Source of the DNA: Bacteroidales bacterium
Lineage (GTDB): Bacteria; Bacteroidota; Bacteroidia; Bacteroidales; UBA932
DNA: 64,000 bases
NCBI GenBank assembly: GCA_017442315.1
Contig: JAFRZX010000004.1
Location: 1-64,000 of the forward strand
Direction of reading: 5' to 3'
Shown here: piece after piece, positions 34,012 to 42,819 of the stretch
Numbering within the stretch: position 1 is the first letter of the stretch
Layout of the letters: each line of letters opens with the position of its first letter
Notes under the pieces: generated by a model
What the model saw: the letters and a program-made list of their open reading frames with translations, nothing else
Databases searched by the model: none
Told to the model about the DNA's origin: nothing
Made by a program: the position numbers and the translations under genes

Positions 34012-34868
34012 GGAATAGCCTGTATGATTATGATGGCACAGGCCAGTATCAGCACGAATGCGATATAAGTGCATGCATATGCCCAAGGACTCATTACATC
34101 CATGAGTGTGTCCGCCTCCTTCAGGAATGGAATCTGAGCAAGCACCACTGCCATGGTGTTGTTGACGCAATGCATAAGCATAGTGAGTTTGAGCGAACCT
34201 GTCTTGTAATAAACGTAGCCGAAGAGCAGACCTAATCCGAATGCCGGGACAGCTTGCCATGGGTTCATATGAAGGATGGCAAAGAAAACAGCTGAGATGC
34301 AGATTGCTGCGGCAGGACTTGTCTTGCTCAGAAGACCTCTCAATACAATACCTCGGCAAAGCCATTCCTCGAAGAAAGGTGCAAAAACTGATACGGAAAT
34401 CAATGTGGCCCACAGCGGACTGCCTTCCATCAGCTGGTTCATGATTTTCTCAAACCATTCCGGCATCTGCGGAAGCAGTGTTGTAACAGGTTCCATCAAG
34501 CATGCAGCTGCTATAGTGGCTAAGGAAACGGTTATGGCTGCTACAAGGCCGCCACGCTCTCCGAAGTTGGAACTGTCCAGAGCATAGGCTTTGTCGAAAA
34601 TATTGCTCATCCGGCTCTTTACTGAAGCGTAAAGCATAGGAGGAATGAACATGACTGGATATGATATAAGTGTTCCGTATTCCAGCACAAAATCCTGACC
34701 AAGAACAAGTTGCAGTCCGGCAGTGACAATGCTGCCCAAAAGCGAACCTATAAGGAAAAGGCCGAACAGCATGAACATGCCTCCTATTCCCGGAAGATAT
34801 CGGTTATAATTAGAGAAGAGGTCGTATGAACCTCTTCCCTGATGTCTTTTGAAAAAATGTTTTCCCAT
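33939..34868 (-). CDS. CPBP family intramembrane glutamic endopeptidase
   Basis: A 309-residue membrane protein with about seven hydrophobic segments and the CPBP (Abi/CAAX-like) motifs: FEEWLCRGIVLRG (motif 1, EExxxR), FAILHMNPWQAV (motif 2, His), and MHCVNNTMAV (motif 3, HxxxN). Members cleave membrane-bound substrates or act in peptide maturation; the substrate here is unknown. The ATG at 34868 (MGKHFFKRH) is preferred over the open frame start at 34922, which would overlap the upstream gene. It ends inside murU by 73 bases. Confidence 0.9.
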   Translation of the reverse strand: MGKHFFKRHQGRGSYDLFSNYNRYLPGIGGMFMLFGLFLIGSLLGSIVTAGLQLVLGQDFVLEYGTLISYPVMFIPPMLYASVKSRMSNIFDKAYALDSSNFGERGGLVAAITVSLATIAAACLMEPVTTLLPQMPEWFEKIMNQLMEGSPLWATLISVSVFAPFFEEWLCRGIVLRGLLSKTSPAAAICISAVFFAILHMNPWQAVPAFGLGLLFGYVYYKTGSLKLTMLMHCVNNTMAVVLAQIPFLKEADTLMDVMSPWAYACTYIAFVLILACAIIIIQAIPQKEGNLGGCDRVDNMSDLPTSIN

Positions 34869-34878
34869 TTCAGAATAA

Positions 34879-35814
34879 TTATTTCTTGTAGAGAGGAGTA
34901 GGGTAGATGCCCTTGTCGGCAAATTCCTGGAATTTTGCGACTACTCCCGGACGGTCTTCCTTGAATGTGACACCGAACCACCGTGAAGGAGTTGACAGCA
35001 TTTCGCATTTGCCGATTCCCTCCTTGATTATGCAGTCGATTGCATAAGGAATATAGAATTCTGCCTTCAGAGCGTTGATGTTCTTTTCGAGGAATTTTAC
35101 GAAAATCTCTTCGCTCTTGTCGAAATAGTCAGGTGTGAAGCCCCACATGTTCATTGAACAGAGTGCCTTAGGTGCAAGTTCTACAGTCTCGCCTGTATTA
35201 TTGTTCTCTCCATAGATCTTACCGTCTTCAGCCCTTGCTATCTTATGATGTTCTACTACTTCGGTGAGAAAACCTGTCTGGTCTGCTGTTCCGATGCCCC
35301 TTGATACCGCCCCTGATTCGGAAAGGGTGTTGTCCAGTTCAAATCCTACCAGTGCATATTCTCCTGTCTTGCCTTCTTTTTTCCTGAGCCAGTCTCCTAT
35401 TATCTTGAAGGATTCCTTTCCATAATAGTCGTCACCGTTGATAACAGCAAAAGGTTCCTTTATGGCGTCCTTGCCCATTAATACCGCATGAGCCGTACCC
35501 CAAGGCTTCTCGCGTTCAGGATTGAGAGTGAACTGAGACGGAATCTTGTCGAGCTCCTGTGTTACGAACTGGAATTCCAGTGGCTCTCCGTCTACACACT
35601 TGACGCCGCTGTATTTTTCCTTGACCACCTGCTCCATTTGCTCGCGGAAATATTCCCGCACTATATATACTACCTTGCCGAACCCTGCTTCTACGGCATC
35701 ATATATGGAATAGTCAATGATGGTTTCTCCATTAGGACCTAGCCCATCCATTTGCTTCAGTCCACCATAACGGCTGCCCATTCCGGCAGCAAGTACCAAA
35801 AGTGTAGGTTTCAT
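34879..35814 (-). CDS. Sugar nucleotidyltransferase
   Basis: A 311-residue NTP-transferase of the GT-A fold. The N-terminal LAAGMGSRYGGLKQMDGLGP motif and the GDDYYG metal-binding segment are complete. This subfamily, with GxGSRYGGLKQ, is common in Bacteroidota and is usually annotated only as nucleotidyltransferase; a UTP-dependent hexose-1-phosphate substrate is likely but not shown. It lies 10 bases upstream of the CPBP gene on the same strand, and its neighbours on the other side encode a divergently transcribed DivIC-like protein. Confidence 0.88.
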   Translation of the reverse strand: MKPTLLVLAAGMGSRYGGLKQMDGLGPNGETIIDYSIYDAVEAGFGKVVYIVREYFREQMEQVVKEKYSGVKCVDGEPLEFQFVTQELDKIPSQFTLNPEREKPWGTAHAVLMGKDAIKEPFAVINGDDYYGKESFKIIGDWLRKKEGKTGEYALVGFELDNTLSESGAVSRGIGTADQTGFLTEVVEHHKIARAEDGKIYGENNNTGETVELAPKALCSMNMWGFTPDYFDKSEEIFVKFLEKNINALKAEFYIPYAIDCIIKEGIGKCEMLSTPSRWFGVTFKEDRPGVVAKFQEFADKGIYPTPLYKK

Positions 35815-35864
35815 AATGAAAAAATATTTTGCTGTTGTTTTATGAAAAATTTTTCAAAAATAAC

Positions 35865-35872
35865 TATTTTTG
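35865..35872 (+). promoter_or_regulatory. -7 box for the DivIC/FtsB-like gene
   Basis: TATTTTTG matches TAnnTTTG, 50 bases before the TTG start. The -33 region is only a weak match. Confidence 0.4.
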
Positions 35873-35921
35873 TCGATAGTAAGAACATATTCTGTCTAAA
35901 CTTATTTAAATCTATTCTGGC

Positions 35922-36224
35922 TTGGGAAAAATAAGAGATATATTTCATGGCCCTCATCGCAGGTTTGCGTGGTATGTAGTTGTAAGTACCTTGGTATTTG
36001 TCGTTCTGTGGATGATAGGACCTGGCAACACTTTCATCAATTGGGCTAAGGCCGGAATTGAGATATCACGTCAGGAACGTTTGATTCTGGAATACGAAGA
36101 GAAGAATGCTGAGCTTGACCGCAGGATAAGGCAGATCAGGACAGATAGGGATACATTGGAAAAATTCGCCAGAGAACAGTTCCGTTTTGCTGCCCCTGGC
36201 GAAGATGTATATGTGCTGGAATAA
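35922..36224 (+). CDS. FtsB/DivIC-type septum formation protein
   Basis: A 100-residue protein with one membrane segment (about residues 17-36, WYVVVSTLVFVVLWMIG), followed by a coiled coil (RQERLILEYEEKNAELDRRIRQI) and a short C-terminal domain ending FRFAAPGEDVYVLE. This is the layout of FtsB/DivIC, which joins FtsL and FtsQ in the divisome. The start appears to be TTG at 35922: an in-frame stop codon lies at 35907 and no ATG occurs before the membrane segment. It converges with purB, with 14 bases between the stop codons. Confidence 0.87.
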   Translation: MGKIRDIFHGPHRRFAWYVVVSTLVFVVLWMIGPGNTFINWAKAGIEISRQERLILEYEEKNAELDRRIRQIRTDRDTLEKFAREQFRFAAPGEDVYVLE

Positions 36225-36238
36225 AAGCTCTTCAACGT

Positions 36239-37579
36239 TTAGAATCCCGTGTACGTCCAAGGGCTGATTGCTCTGAGTTCTTCTTTTACGGATTCGCTTA
36301 CATCCAGTGTTTCTATGAATTCAGCTATGACTTCATGGTTGATGCCTGCTCCTGTGCGCGTCAGGGCTTTCAGTGTCTCATATGGGTTAGGGTAGTTTTC
36401 CCTTCTGAGGATAGTCTGGATGGCTTCGGCTACAACTGCCCAGTTCCTTTCGAGGTCTGCGCGTATGGCGTCTTCGTTCAGTATGAGTTTACCGAGACCT
36501 TTTTTCAGGGAATTCAACGATATGACGGAGTGGGCAAGAGGCATTCCGATGTTGCGCAGAACTGTAGAGTCTGTGAGGTCACGCTGCAGTCGGGACACAG
36601 GCAGCTTCATTGACAAGTGAGTATAGATCGCATCTGCAACTCCGAAATTGCCTTCGGCATTCTCGAAATCTATAGGATTGACTTTATGTGGCATTGCTGA
36701 CGACCCCACCTCCCCGGCCTTTACCTTCTGACGGAAGTATTCCATTGAAATATAAGTCCAGATATCCCGTGAGAAATCTATCAGTATGGTATTGATCCGT
36801 CGCAGGCAGTCGAATAGAGATGCCAGATTGTCATAGTGCTCTATCTGCGTGGTCGGGAACGATCTCTTCAGTCCAAGGGATGAGACGAAATCGTTGCCGA
36901 ATCCGATCCAGTCTATCTGCGGATATGCTACCTTGTGGGCGTTCATGTTGCCAGTAGCTCCACCGAATTTCGCAGGATAAGCCAGCTGCGTGAACTGCCT
37001 GATCTGCTCATCAAGTCTAACTGCAAAGACATTGAATTCCTTTCCCACACGGGTAGGGGATGCCGGCTGGCCGTGTGTCTTTGCAAGCATGGGTATGTCT
37101 TTCCAATCCTCTGCCATGCCTTTTATCAGGTTCACCACCTCTTTCAGCAACGGCATGAATACATCCTCTACAGCCTCCTTGAAAGACAAAGGTACAGATG
37201 TGTTGTTTATATCCTGGGATGTGAGCCCGAAATGTACGAATTCGCCCCACTTCATTATTCCCAATTCCTTGAAACGGTCCTTTATGTAATATTCAACCGC
37301 TTTGACATCGTGGTTTGTTACCTTCTCGATTTCCTTGACCTTGGCAGCATCTTCCGGGGTCATCTTCCGATAGATGTCCCTGAGTGCCTCGAATGAGGAG
37401 TGATCGAAATCTGCCAGCTGCGGAAGAGGTATCCTGCACAGGGCAATGAAGTATTCAATTTCTACGCGAACACGATATCTGATCAATGCGTATTCGCTGA
37501 AATATTCCCTTAATGTTTCAGTCTGACGTGAATAACGTCCGTCGACAGGCGAAACTGCCAGAAGTGAGTAAGTGTCCAT
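36239..37579 (-). CDS. purB: Adenylosuccinate lyase
   Basis: PurB, 446 residues, cleaves SAICAR and adenylosuccinate in purine synthesis. The fumarase-superfamily signature SSAMPHKVNPIDFENAEGN is present, with HFGLTSQDINNT and KTHGQPASPT upstream and a C-terminal LTRTGAGINHE segment. The ATG at 37579 (MDTYSLLAVSPVDGRY) is used; the frame also opens at a TTG three codons earlier. A promoter lies at 37606-37634. Confidence 0.97.
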   Translation of the reverse strand: MDTYSLLAVSPVDGRYSRQTETLREYFSEYALIRYRVRVEIEYFIALCRIPLPQLADFDHSSFEALRDIYRKMTPEDAAKVKEIEKVTNHDVKAVEYYIKDRFKELGIMKWGEFVHFGLTSQDINNTSVPLSFKEAVEDVFMPLLKEVVNLIKGMAEDWKDIPMLAKTHGQPASPTRVGKEFNVFAVRLDEQIRQFTQLAYPAKFGGATGNMNAHKVAYPQIDWIGFGNDFVSSLGLKRSFPTTQIEHYDNLASLFDCLRRINTILIDFSRDIWTYISMEYFRQKVKAGEVGSSAMPHKVNPIDFENAEGNFGVADAIYTHLSMKLPVSRLQRDLTDSTVLRNIGMPLAHSVISLNSLKKGLGKLILNEDAIRADLERNWAVVAEAIQTILRRENYPNPYETLKALTRTGAGINHEVIAEFIETLDVSESVKEELRAISPWTYTGF

Positions 37580-37605
37580 ATATTTCAAGTGATGCTAACC
37601 GGCTG

Positions 37606-37634
37606 CAAAGATACAAAAATATGCCGTTCTCCAA
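37606..37634 (-). promoter_or_regulatory. Promoter of purB
   Basis: On the minus strand TTG (37634-37632) and TATCTTTG (37613-37606), 18 bases apart, slightly short of the usual spacing. A second TAnnTTTG match lies directly beside it at 37614-37621. I saw no purine riboswitch in the short leader. Confidence 0.55.
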
Positions 37635-37663
37635 GCTATGAGCGTTTCTTATAGAACACATAA

Positions 37664-37693
37664 TTGGAGATTTTAAAAAAAAGTTTAACTTTG
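37664..37693 (+). promoter_or_regulatory. Promoter of the first Omp28/lipoprotein unit
   Basis: TTG at 37664-37666 and TAACTTTG at 37686-37693 are 19 bases apart. The leader to the 902-aa lipoprotein ATG is about 40-45 bases. It is divergent from purB, with the two -33 elements about 30 bases apart. Confidence 0.7.
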
Positions 37694-37741
37694 CCGTGAT
37701 ATGCTTATGTACAAGTAATTATTAATCAGTGATACAAGTAA

Positions 37742-40450
37742 ATGAAAAGTAAAATCTTAAACATGATCTGGCTCCTGGCCGTTCTGTCCGTTGTTTTCGG
37801 ATGCAAGCAGCCTGAGGAGGAAACTCCGGCAGGAAAGGAGCCTGCCCTTGAAGTTACATTGGAAAACATTACTCCGTCTTCAGCAGATCTTCTGATCAGG
37901 ACGCAGAACATCATGGAGGTTGCCTATGTAATCAATGACCATGAAATGGATAATATGACTCCTATGGTAGTTTTCAAGAGTGGTATTACCCAGAAGGCTT
38001 CCGGAACGGACCGTATAACTGTTTCAGACTTGGAATCCGAATCGGATTATGTTGTCTATGTAGCAGCGAAAGTTGACGAAAGTACGCAATATGACGATGT
38101 TGTAATGCTGGAATTCTCCACTGCAGCATATGAATTCACGGACCTGGTCACTGTCATAGAAAAAGATATGGATTCCTTCAAGGTTCATATCAAGACAGGA
38201 GACAATATCGGTCCGGGACAGGATCAGAATGCCATCCGTTATGGTGTCATCACATTGCCGTTCTATCTTGATCTGCTTTCAACCGGACGTACCGATGCGG
38301 AAGCTCTTACGGATAACGGAAGGATGAAGGTTACTGCATCCCGCGAACTTTATTACGGACCGGACAATGTGTATGTGGACGAGAATCTCAACCCGGTTCC
38401 GGAAGATGAAGCGGATCCCCTTGAACATTATTATTTACATGATTATTTTTCTCCTGGCGAACCTCTTGTCTTTCTGGCAGGAGAATTTGAGTGGGGTGAA
38501 GATGAATTCGGGCGTGGATGGGACCATTTCATTCCATTGTTCGATTATGAGGCTTGGTTCGCTCAGTACATACCTCCGACAACGCCTCTTCTTGAGGTTG
38601 CTGAAATGCAGGACCAGTATTGGTCAGGCGAGTTCCAGAGGACTTTTATAACCCTGGATACTCCGGCTCTGCTTGATGGAGGCGTGACAATCGAACCGGT
38701 ATCTTCAAGTGCAATCGATGCCTCATTCAATGTGATTCCTGATGATAATGTGTATTCTTATCATGTCGGAATCATGGATCAGGGAATTTATGAAGATGTG
38801 CTTAAATTCTTGGGAGGCAACGAAGATTATCTCCAGTGGTTCCTGACAAGTTATTATGCATGGCGTTTCGGTCTCGCTCAGACTTATATGGGAGGTCAGA
38901 AGATAAATCTTACCAATCAGATATATGCGCAGCCTAATACGACTTATCATGTCATGGTGACATGTTTCGGAGATCAGGGTGGTACTGTGCAGAGCTTCCA
39001 GAGGACAACGATTTCAACCACAGGATATACTCTGCCACTGCCGGATGTGGATGTTACGGCTGTTGAGGACGGAAAGTATTCCGATAGAGTGAAGTTCAAC
39101 ATCAAGGCTCCTGCTGGGGATCTTGTCAAAGGATTTTGGGCATGTAATTATGTCAGGGAGTTTGAACTTCTGAGAAATGTGGAATATACTTATCCTGATA
39201 TAATCAGCGGAGGTGTTGCGTTGACACCGGCAGAAATTGCAGCGATAAACTCTCCTGAGGGATATGACATATGGTTTACATCTCCTCCAGCTGAGACATG
39301 GAGACTCGGTGTTCTCGGATATAATGCGGAAGACAGGACAAATACTTTTGAGCGCGGTGATAACTCTTTTGCTGACTGCAGCACAAGGCAGCTTGACCCA
39401 GCTGTATATGTAAAGACAGATCTGTATGACAAGCTTGTCGGAGACTGGACGGCTAAGGCGAGGATTCTTTCCGTATATGATGAGAATGGAAATACTGAAT
39501 CCACTGAAACAGGTTATAAGAGTTTCGAGAGGGAGATAGAGTCCAAGGTGACGATATCACGTGGTGTAGATTATGTCTCTCCTATGCCTGAGAGTCTGTT
39601 TGATATATATAAGCCTCGTGTTGATGAAAACGGGAACCAGATCGAGTCTGATGAGGATTTCAGACGTAGGGTTACTGATGTCTATAATGGATTCTGCACT
39701 ATGGCAGATGATTTCACCAAGTATAACGTAGATTGGCAGAACCGTCTGCTTTGCACTGGATTCGCTCTGGATAAGTACGCTTATGGACTTAACGTGGCTT
39801 CTCCATGGGATCTGTTCACATCTTCTACATATGGAAGCTATGATAATGGACAGATATTCTACGATTTCGGCCCTAAATGGTATCTTGAGTTCTATAAGGA
39901 AGATGGAGTGGTTAAGGCGAGGGTGCCGATGAATACGGAACTCATGTATCCGTTCTCCAACTGGGACGGGTATAACTATCATCTTCTACCATATTCTTCA
40001 GAGAAGAATGAAACTTTGGGCTCGTTCGGTTACGATGATGGGGATATGCCTTTGTATGGATATTCGCCGGTAGAGATTTCTGCTGATGCCCAGACAATAA
40101 CCTTGAAGGCATTGATTGCTGATGGAGCAGAGTATTATCTTACTCCTCAGTATTTTACATATGGCAGTCCTAGCATGGCATATGCGGTGGTTTCCGAAAT
40201 TGTCCTTACAAAGGGTTGGAACGGAGACGGACAGCAGCAGGATGCCGTTCCTGGTGTTGCAAGCCTTGCAAGGCCTCGTATGGTTGATCCTGACAATAAT
40301 TTGATGACAGGAATCAAGATGATGACGGCTCCTAAGGCAATCACTCCTCTCAAAGCCCCTGTGAAGCTGAATGTTGCATATCAGGCCCCTGCAACCAGAG
40401 AGACTTTCAACAGGGCACGTGAAGAATATTATTCGGAAAAAATAAGATAA
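37742..40450 (+). CDS. Large surface lipoprotein, Fn3/Ig-like modules (902 aa)
   Basis: I do not recognise a named family for the whole protein. It has a lipoprotein signal (VVFGC, Cys21) followed by KQPEEE, a charged stretch like the Bacteroidota surface export signal. Residues about 35-125 look like a fibronectin-III-type module (NITPSSADLLIRT ... ESDYVVYVAAKV). Further beta modules follow, one with a long helical insert (DVLKFLGGNEDYLQWFLTSYY). From about residue 560 the segment LVGDWTAKARILSVYD begins a lipocalin-like beta domain. It forms a two-gene unit with the Omp28-like gene, two bases downstream. Confidence 0.8.
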   Translation: MKSKILNMIWLLAVLSVVFGCKQPEEETPAGKEPALEVTLENITPSSADLLIRTQNIMEVAYVINDHEMDNMTPMVVFKSGITQKASGTDRITVSDLESESDYVVYVAAKVDESTQYDDVVMLEFSTAAYEFTDLVTVIEKDMDSFKVHIKTGDNIGPGQDQNAIRYGVITLPFYLDLLSTGRTDAEALTDNGRMKVTASRELYYGPDNVYVDENLNPVPEDEADPLEHYYLHDYFSPGEPLVFLAGEFEWGEDEFGRGWDHFIPLFDYEAWFAQYIPPTTPLLEVAEMQDQYWSGEFQRTFITLDTPALLDGGVTIEPVSSSAIDASFNVIPDDNVYSYHVGIMDQGIYEDVLKFLGGNEDYLQWFLTSYYAWRFGLAQTYMGGQKINLTNQIYAQPNTTYHVMVTCFGDQGGTVQSFQRTTISTTGYTLPLPDVDVTAVEDGKYSDRVKFNIKAPAGDLVKGFWACNYVREFELLRNVEYTYPDIISGGVALTPAEIAAINSPEGYDIWFTSPPAETWRLGVLGYNAEDRTNTFERGDNSFADCSTRQLDPAVYVKTDLYDKLVGDWTAKARILSVYDENGNTESTETGYKSFEREIESKVTISRGVDYVSPMPESLFDIYKPRVDENGNQIESDEDFRRRVTDVYNGFCTMADDFTKYNVDWQNRLLCTGFALDKYAYGLNVASPWDLFTSSTYGSYDNGQIFYDFGPKWYLEFYKEDGVVKARVPMNTELMYPFSNWDGYNYHLLPYSSEKNETLGSFGYDDGDMPLYGYSPVEISADAQTITLKALIADGAEYYLTPQYFTYGSPSMAYAVVSEIVLTKGWNGDGQQQDAVPGVASLARPRMVDPDNNLMTGIKMMTAPKAITPLKAPVKLNVAYQAPATRETFNRAREEYYSEKIR

Positions 40451-40452
40451 AA

Positions 40453-41556
40453 ATGAAAATATATAAAATGATATTGCTTTTTGCGGCAGCCGTTTTAATG
40501 GCTGCCTGCGAAAAGTCAGGCGATGAAAGCAACAGTAAGACTCCGGCTGCCGATTCAGAACTGGTTCTGAAGGTGGATAAGATCTATATCCAGAGCAAGG
40601 TTGATGCTGCAAACTTTACACTTACCCTCGCAGGTGAGCCTGTTACAGAGGGCGTTACCTTTTATGATGGATCGACAAATGCAGTTGTCGATATCAAGGA
40701 TATGAAGTTCACTGCAGATGCAGATGGTACATATTCTTTCTGGGCATCTTATATGACATTCACTTCCAATACGGTTGTGGTCAAGGCTATCCCGATGGCA
40801 GTACCGTCAAATCCGGTGGACGAAGATAAATCCAATACTTCATTCAGGCGTCGTGTTCTTATGACTCAGTTCACAGGAACCGGATGTCCGAATTGTCCTT
40901 ATATGATATCTGCTCTTCATAAGGTGTATGAGAAGGAGGCTTATTCTTCAAAAGTCGTCCATGTTTCATCACATACATCTTGGGCATCGACTTTTTATCT
41001 TGAAAAGGATGTTCATGGGTTCATGGGGGTAAGCGGTGCGCCTTGGCTTGTTGCGGATTTTGACAAGTCTTCAAAAATCGGTGCTTACAGTGACACAGAC
41101 AGGACAGCCATGGATATTGAATATGTTATAGACGAGTGGTATGATGCTCAGGAACCGATGGCCGGAATAGCTGTCAACTCAGTGCTTTCCGGAAAGACAC
41201 TTGCTGTAAAGGCTCTTGTCAAGGCAGCCGAAACTGCTGAATATCGTGTAGGAGCGTGGCTTCTGGAGGATGATCTGATATCAGAGCAGGCCGGTGCATC
41301 CCAGGAGTGGATGAATAAACATAATAATGTGCTGCGTATAGCTGACAGTGAGATATCCCAGTCCAATTTTTCCGGTCATAAGCTAGGCCAGATAAAGGCT
41401 GGTGAATACAGCGAATACGTTTTTGTGATGGAGCTTGACCCTTCATGGCAGGAGGAAAATCTGCATCTGGCAGTCTTTATCACCAACGGCGGTCTTGTCA
41501 ACAATGTGGTAGATTGCAAGGTAGGAGAAAGCATAGGATTCGATTATGCCGAGTAA
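40453..41556 (+). CDS. Omp28-related lipoprotein with CPNCP motif
   Basis: A 367-residue member of the Omp28-related family of Bacteroidota outer-membrane proteins. Order of parts: lipoprotein signal (LMAACEKSG, Cys19), an Ig-like beta domain (about residues 35-115, with SNTVVVKA at its end), a thioredoxin-like domain with Cys145 and Cys148 in GTGCPNCPYM and a cis-Pro-like loop (VSGAPWLVADF), and a C-terminal beta domain (about 235-367). Whether the CxxC is redox-active is not known for the family. It is followed by a strong bidirectional terminator. Confidence 0.87.
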   Translation: MKIYKMILLFAAAVLMAACEKSGDESNSKTPAADSELVLKVDKIYIQSKVDAANFTLTLAGEPVTEGVTFYDGSTNAVVDIKDMKFTADADGTYSFWASYMTFTSNTVVVKAIPMAVPSNPVDEDKSNTSFRRRVLMTQFTGTGCPNCPYMISALHKVYEKEAYSSKVVHVSSHTSWASTFYLEKDVHGFMGVSGAPWLVADFDKSSKIGAYSDTDRTAMDIEYVIDEWYDAQEPMAGIAVNSVLSGKTLAVKALVKAAETAEYRVGAWLLEDDLISEQAGASQEWMNKHNNVLRIADSEISQSNFSGHKLGQIKAGEYSEYVFVMELDPSWQEENLHLAVFITNGGLVNNVVDCKVGESIGFDYAE

Positions 41557-41575
41557 AGTAAAGGCATAGGTCATA

Positions 41576-41626
41576 TACAGAATCAGCCACCGGAAGAATC
41601 GCGGATTCCCGGTGGCTGATTCTGTA
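41576..41626. terminator. Bidirectional terminator between convergent units
   Basis: A perfect 18-bp inverted repeat, TACAGAATCAGCCACCGG (41576-41593) and its complement at 41609-41626, with an inner GAATC-GCG-GATTC hairpin in the loop. It lies between the stop codons of the Omp28-like gene (+) and the DoxX/MauE-like gene (-). The lack of long T-runs on both sides is unusual, but the stem is exceptionally stable. Confidence 0.8.
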
Positions 41627-41637
41627 ATGATGACGTT

Positions 41638-42819
41638 TTACAGAAGAAGCATGACTGCAAATACATATAGGAGAAAACTCTGGAATATGAGACTGCTCTG
41701 ACTGCTGTGACCAATTATGGTTTCTGTGGCGTCTCCTTCATAAAGTTCTTTCAGCTCTTTTCTGTCAGGCAGAGATCTTGCCGACCATTTCCGGATGAGG
41801 AATCCGTCATTGAAAAAAGTTGCCCCACCGTTGGCTCTGTTCAGAGATAGCAATGTCTTTCTGTCTGCATGGAAGGCAGTTCTTCTCAATTCTTCAGGAA
41901 TATCCTCCATTTTACCGGAAAACAGAGTGACAGGCGTGAATCCTTGCTCTTCAGATGCATTTATAAGTGCTGCAGTCCTTGCCCATTGGGAAGCTTTTAT
42001 GTCAGTATCATATAGTGATATGACCATTACCTTGCCTATTGTTGCAAGAGAGTCCTGATATCGTCCCATACTGTCGTGGAAAGACAGGTTGACCAAGGAA
42101 TTGTCGTATCCCTCCTTGAGTCTGGTCTCTGTGCTGACGAATGTCCATGTTGTGTCAGGGAGGTGGCCGAGTGTGAAGGCCTGCTGCTGTCCATCCTTTT
42201 CATATAAGAACACCGCTTCATACATATCTTCCTGCGGAGTTCCGAAGGCGTTGCCGGCCTGTAGCGCTGCGGCAGGCTTGAAATCTGTGAAATCGGTCAA
42301 TGGAATATGCATCCATGAATAGATTGTGAACAGGAATACTGATGTCAGCACTATAGAGAATGATACATATTTGCGTCTTCGTGTTTTGCCCAGATGTTTT
42401 GCGGGGATGTAGTATGTAAGGAGCAGTACAAGCATCAGGATGTTCTTTACAAACGTTTCCATGTGTGTGAGATGAATGACCTCTCCGAAGCATCCGCAAT
42501 CCATCTGGGGGTTGAAAATGACCAGCAGTAGTGTCACAAGGGTGAAGAAACCTTGAATAGCGATGGCTGCAGGTGCAATGATCCTGCGCCATACTCCGGT
42601 TATCAGCCCGGCACCCAGAACTGTTTCGGTCAAAGCCAGCAATGTGCCTGTTATTTTTGCTGCAGGAGCCATGAAATCCACATGAAGGAAATTGAAATAC
42701 TCCTCCATTACAAGTCCGGCTCCCACCGGATCCAGTAGCTTGAATATACCCGAAAGGAAGAAAATGAAACCTGTGATGAACCCGCAGAAACGTTTTAGTC
42801 TTAAAAGAAGATACCTCAT
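41638..42819 (-). CDS. BT_3928-like DoxX/MauE-type membrane protein with thioredoxin-like C-terminus
   Basis: A 393-residue protein. Residues 1-145 hold four membrane helices of the DoxX/MauE type, with the motif MDCGCFGE (Cys108, Cys110). After a fifth hydrophobic segment (about 152-170), residues 185-360 form a periplasmic domain that resembles a thioredoxin fold (KVMVISLYDTDIKAS ... GGATFFNDGFLIRKW) but lacks CxxC. A final hydrophobic helix ends the protein. MauE-type proteins are linked to electron transfer for periplasmic disulfide formation. It overlaps tmk by ATGA. Confidence 0.82.
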   Translation of the reverse strand: MRYLLLRLKRFCGFITGFIFFLSGIFKLLDPVGAGLVMEEYFNFLHVDFMAPAAKITGTLLALTETVLGAGLITGVWRRIIAPAAIAIQGFFTLVTLLLVIFNPQMDCGCFGEVIHLTHMETFVKNILMLVLLLTYYIPAKHLGKTRRRKYVSFSIVLTSVFLFTIYSWMHIPLTDFTDFKPAAALQAGNAFGTPQEDMYEAVFLYEKDGQQQAFTLGHLPDTTWTFVSTETRLKEGYDNSLVNLSFHDSMGRYQDSLATIGKVMVISLYDTDIKASQWARTAALINASEEQGFTPVTLFSGKMEDIPEELRRTAFHADRKTLLSLNRANGGATFFNDGFLIRKWSARSLPDRKELKELYEGDATETIIGHSSQSSLIFQSFLLYVFAVMLLL

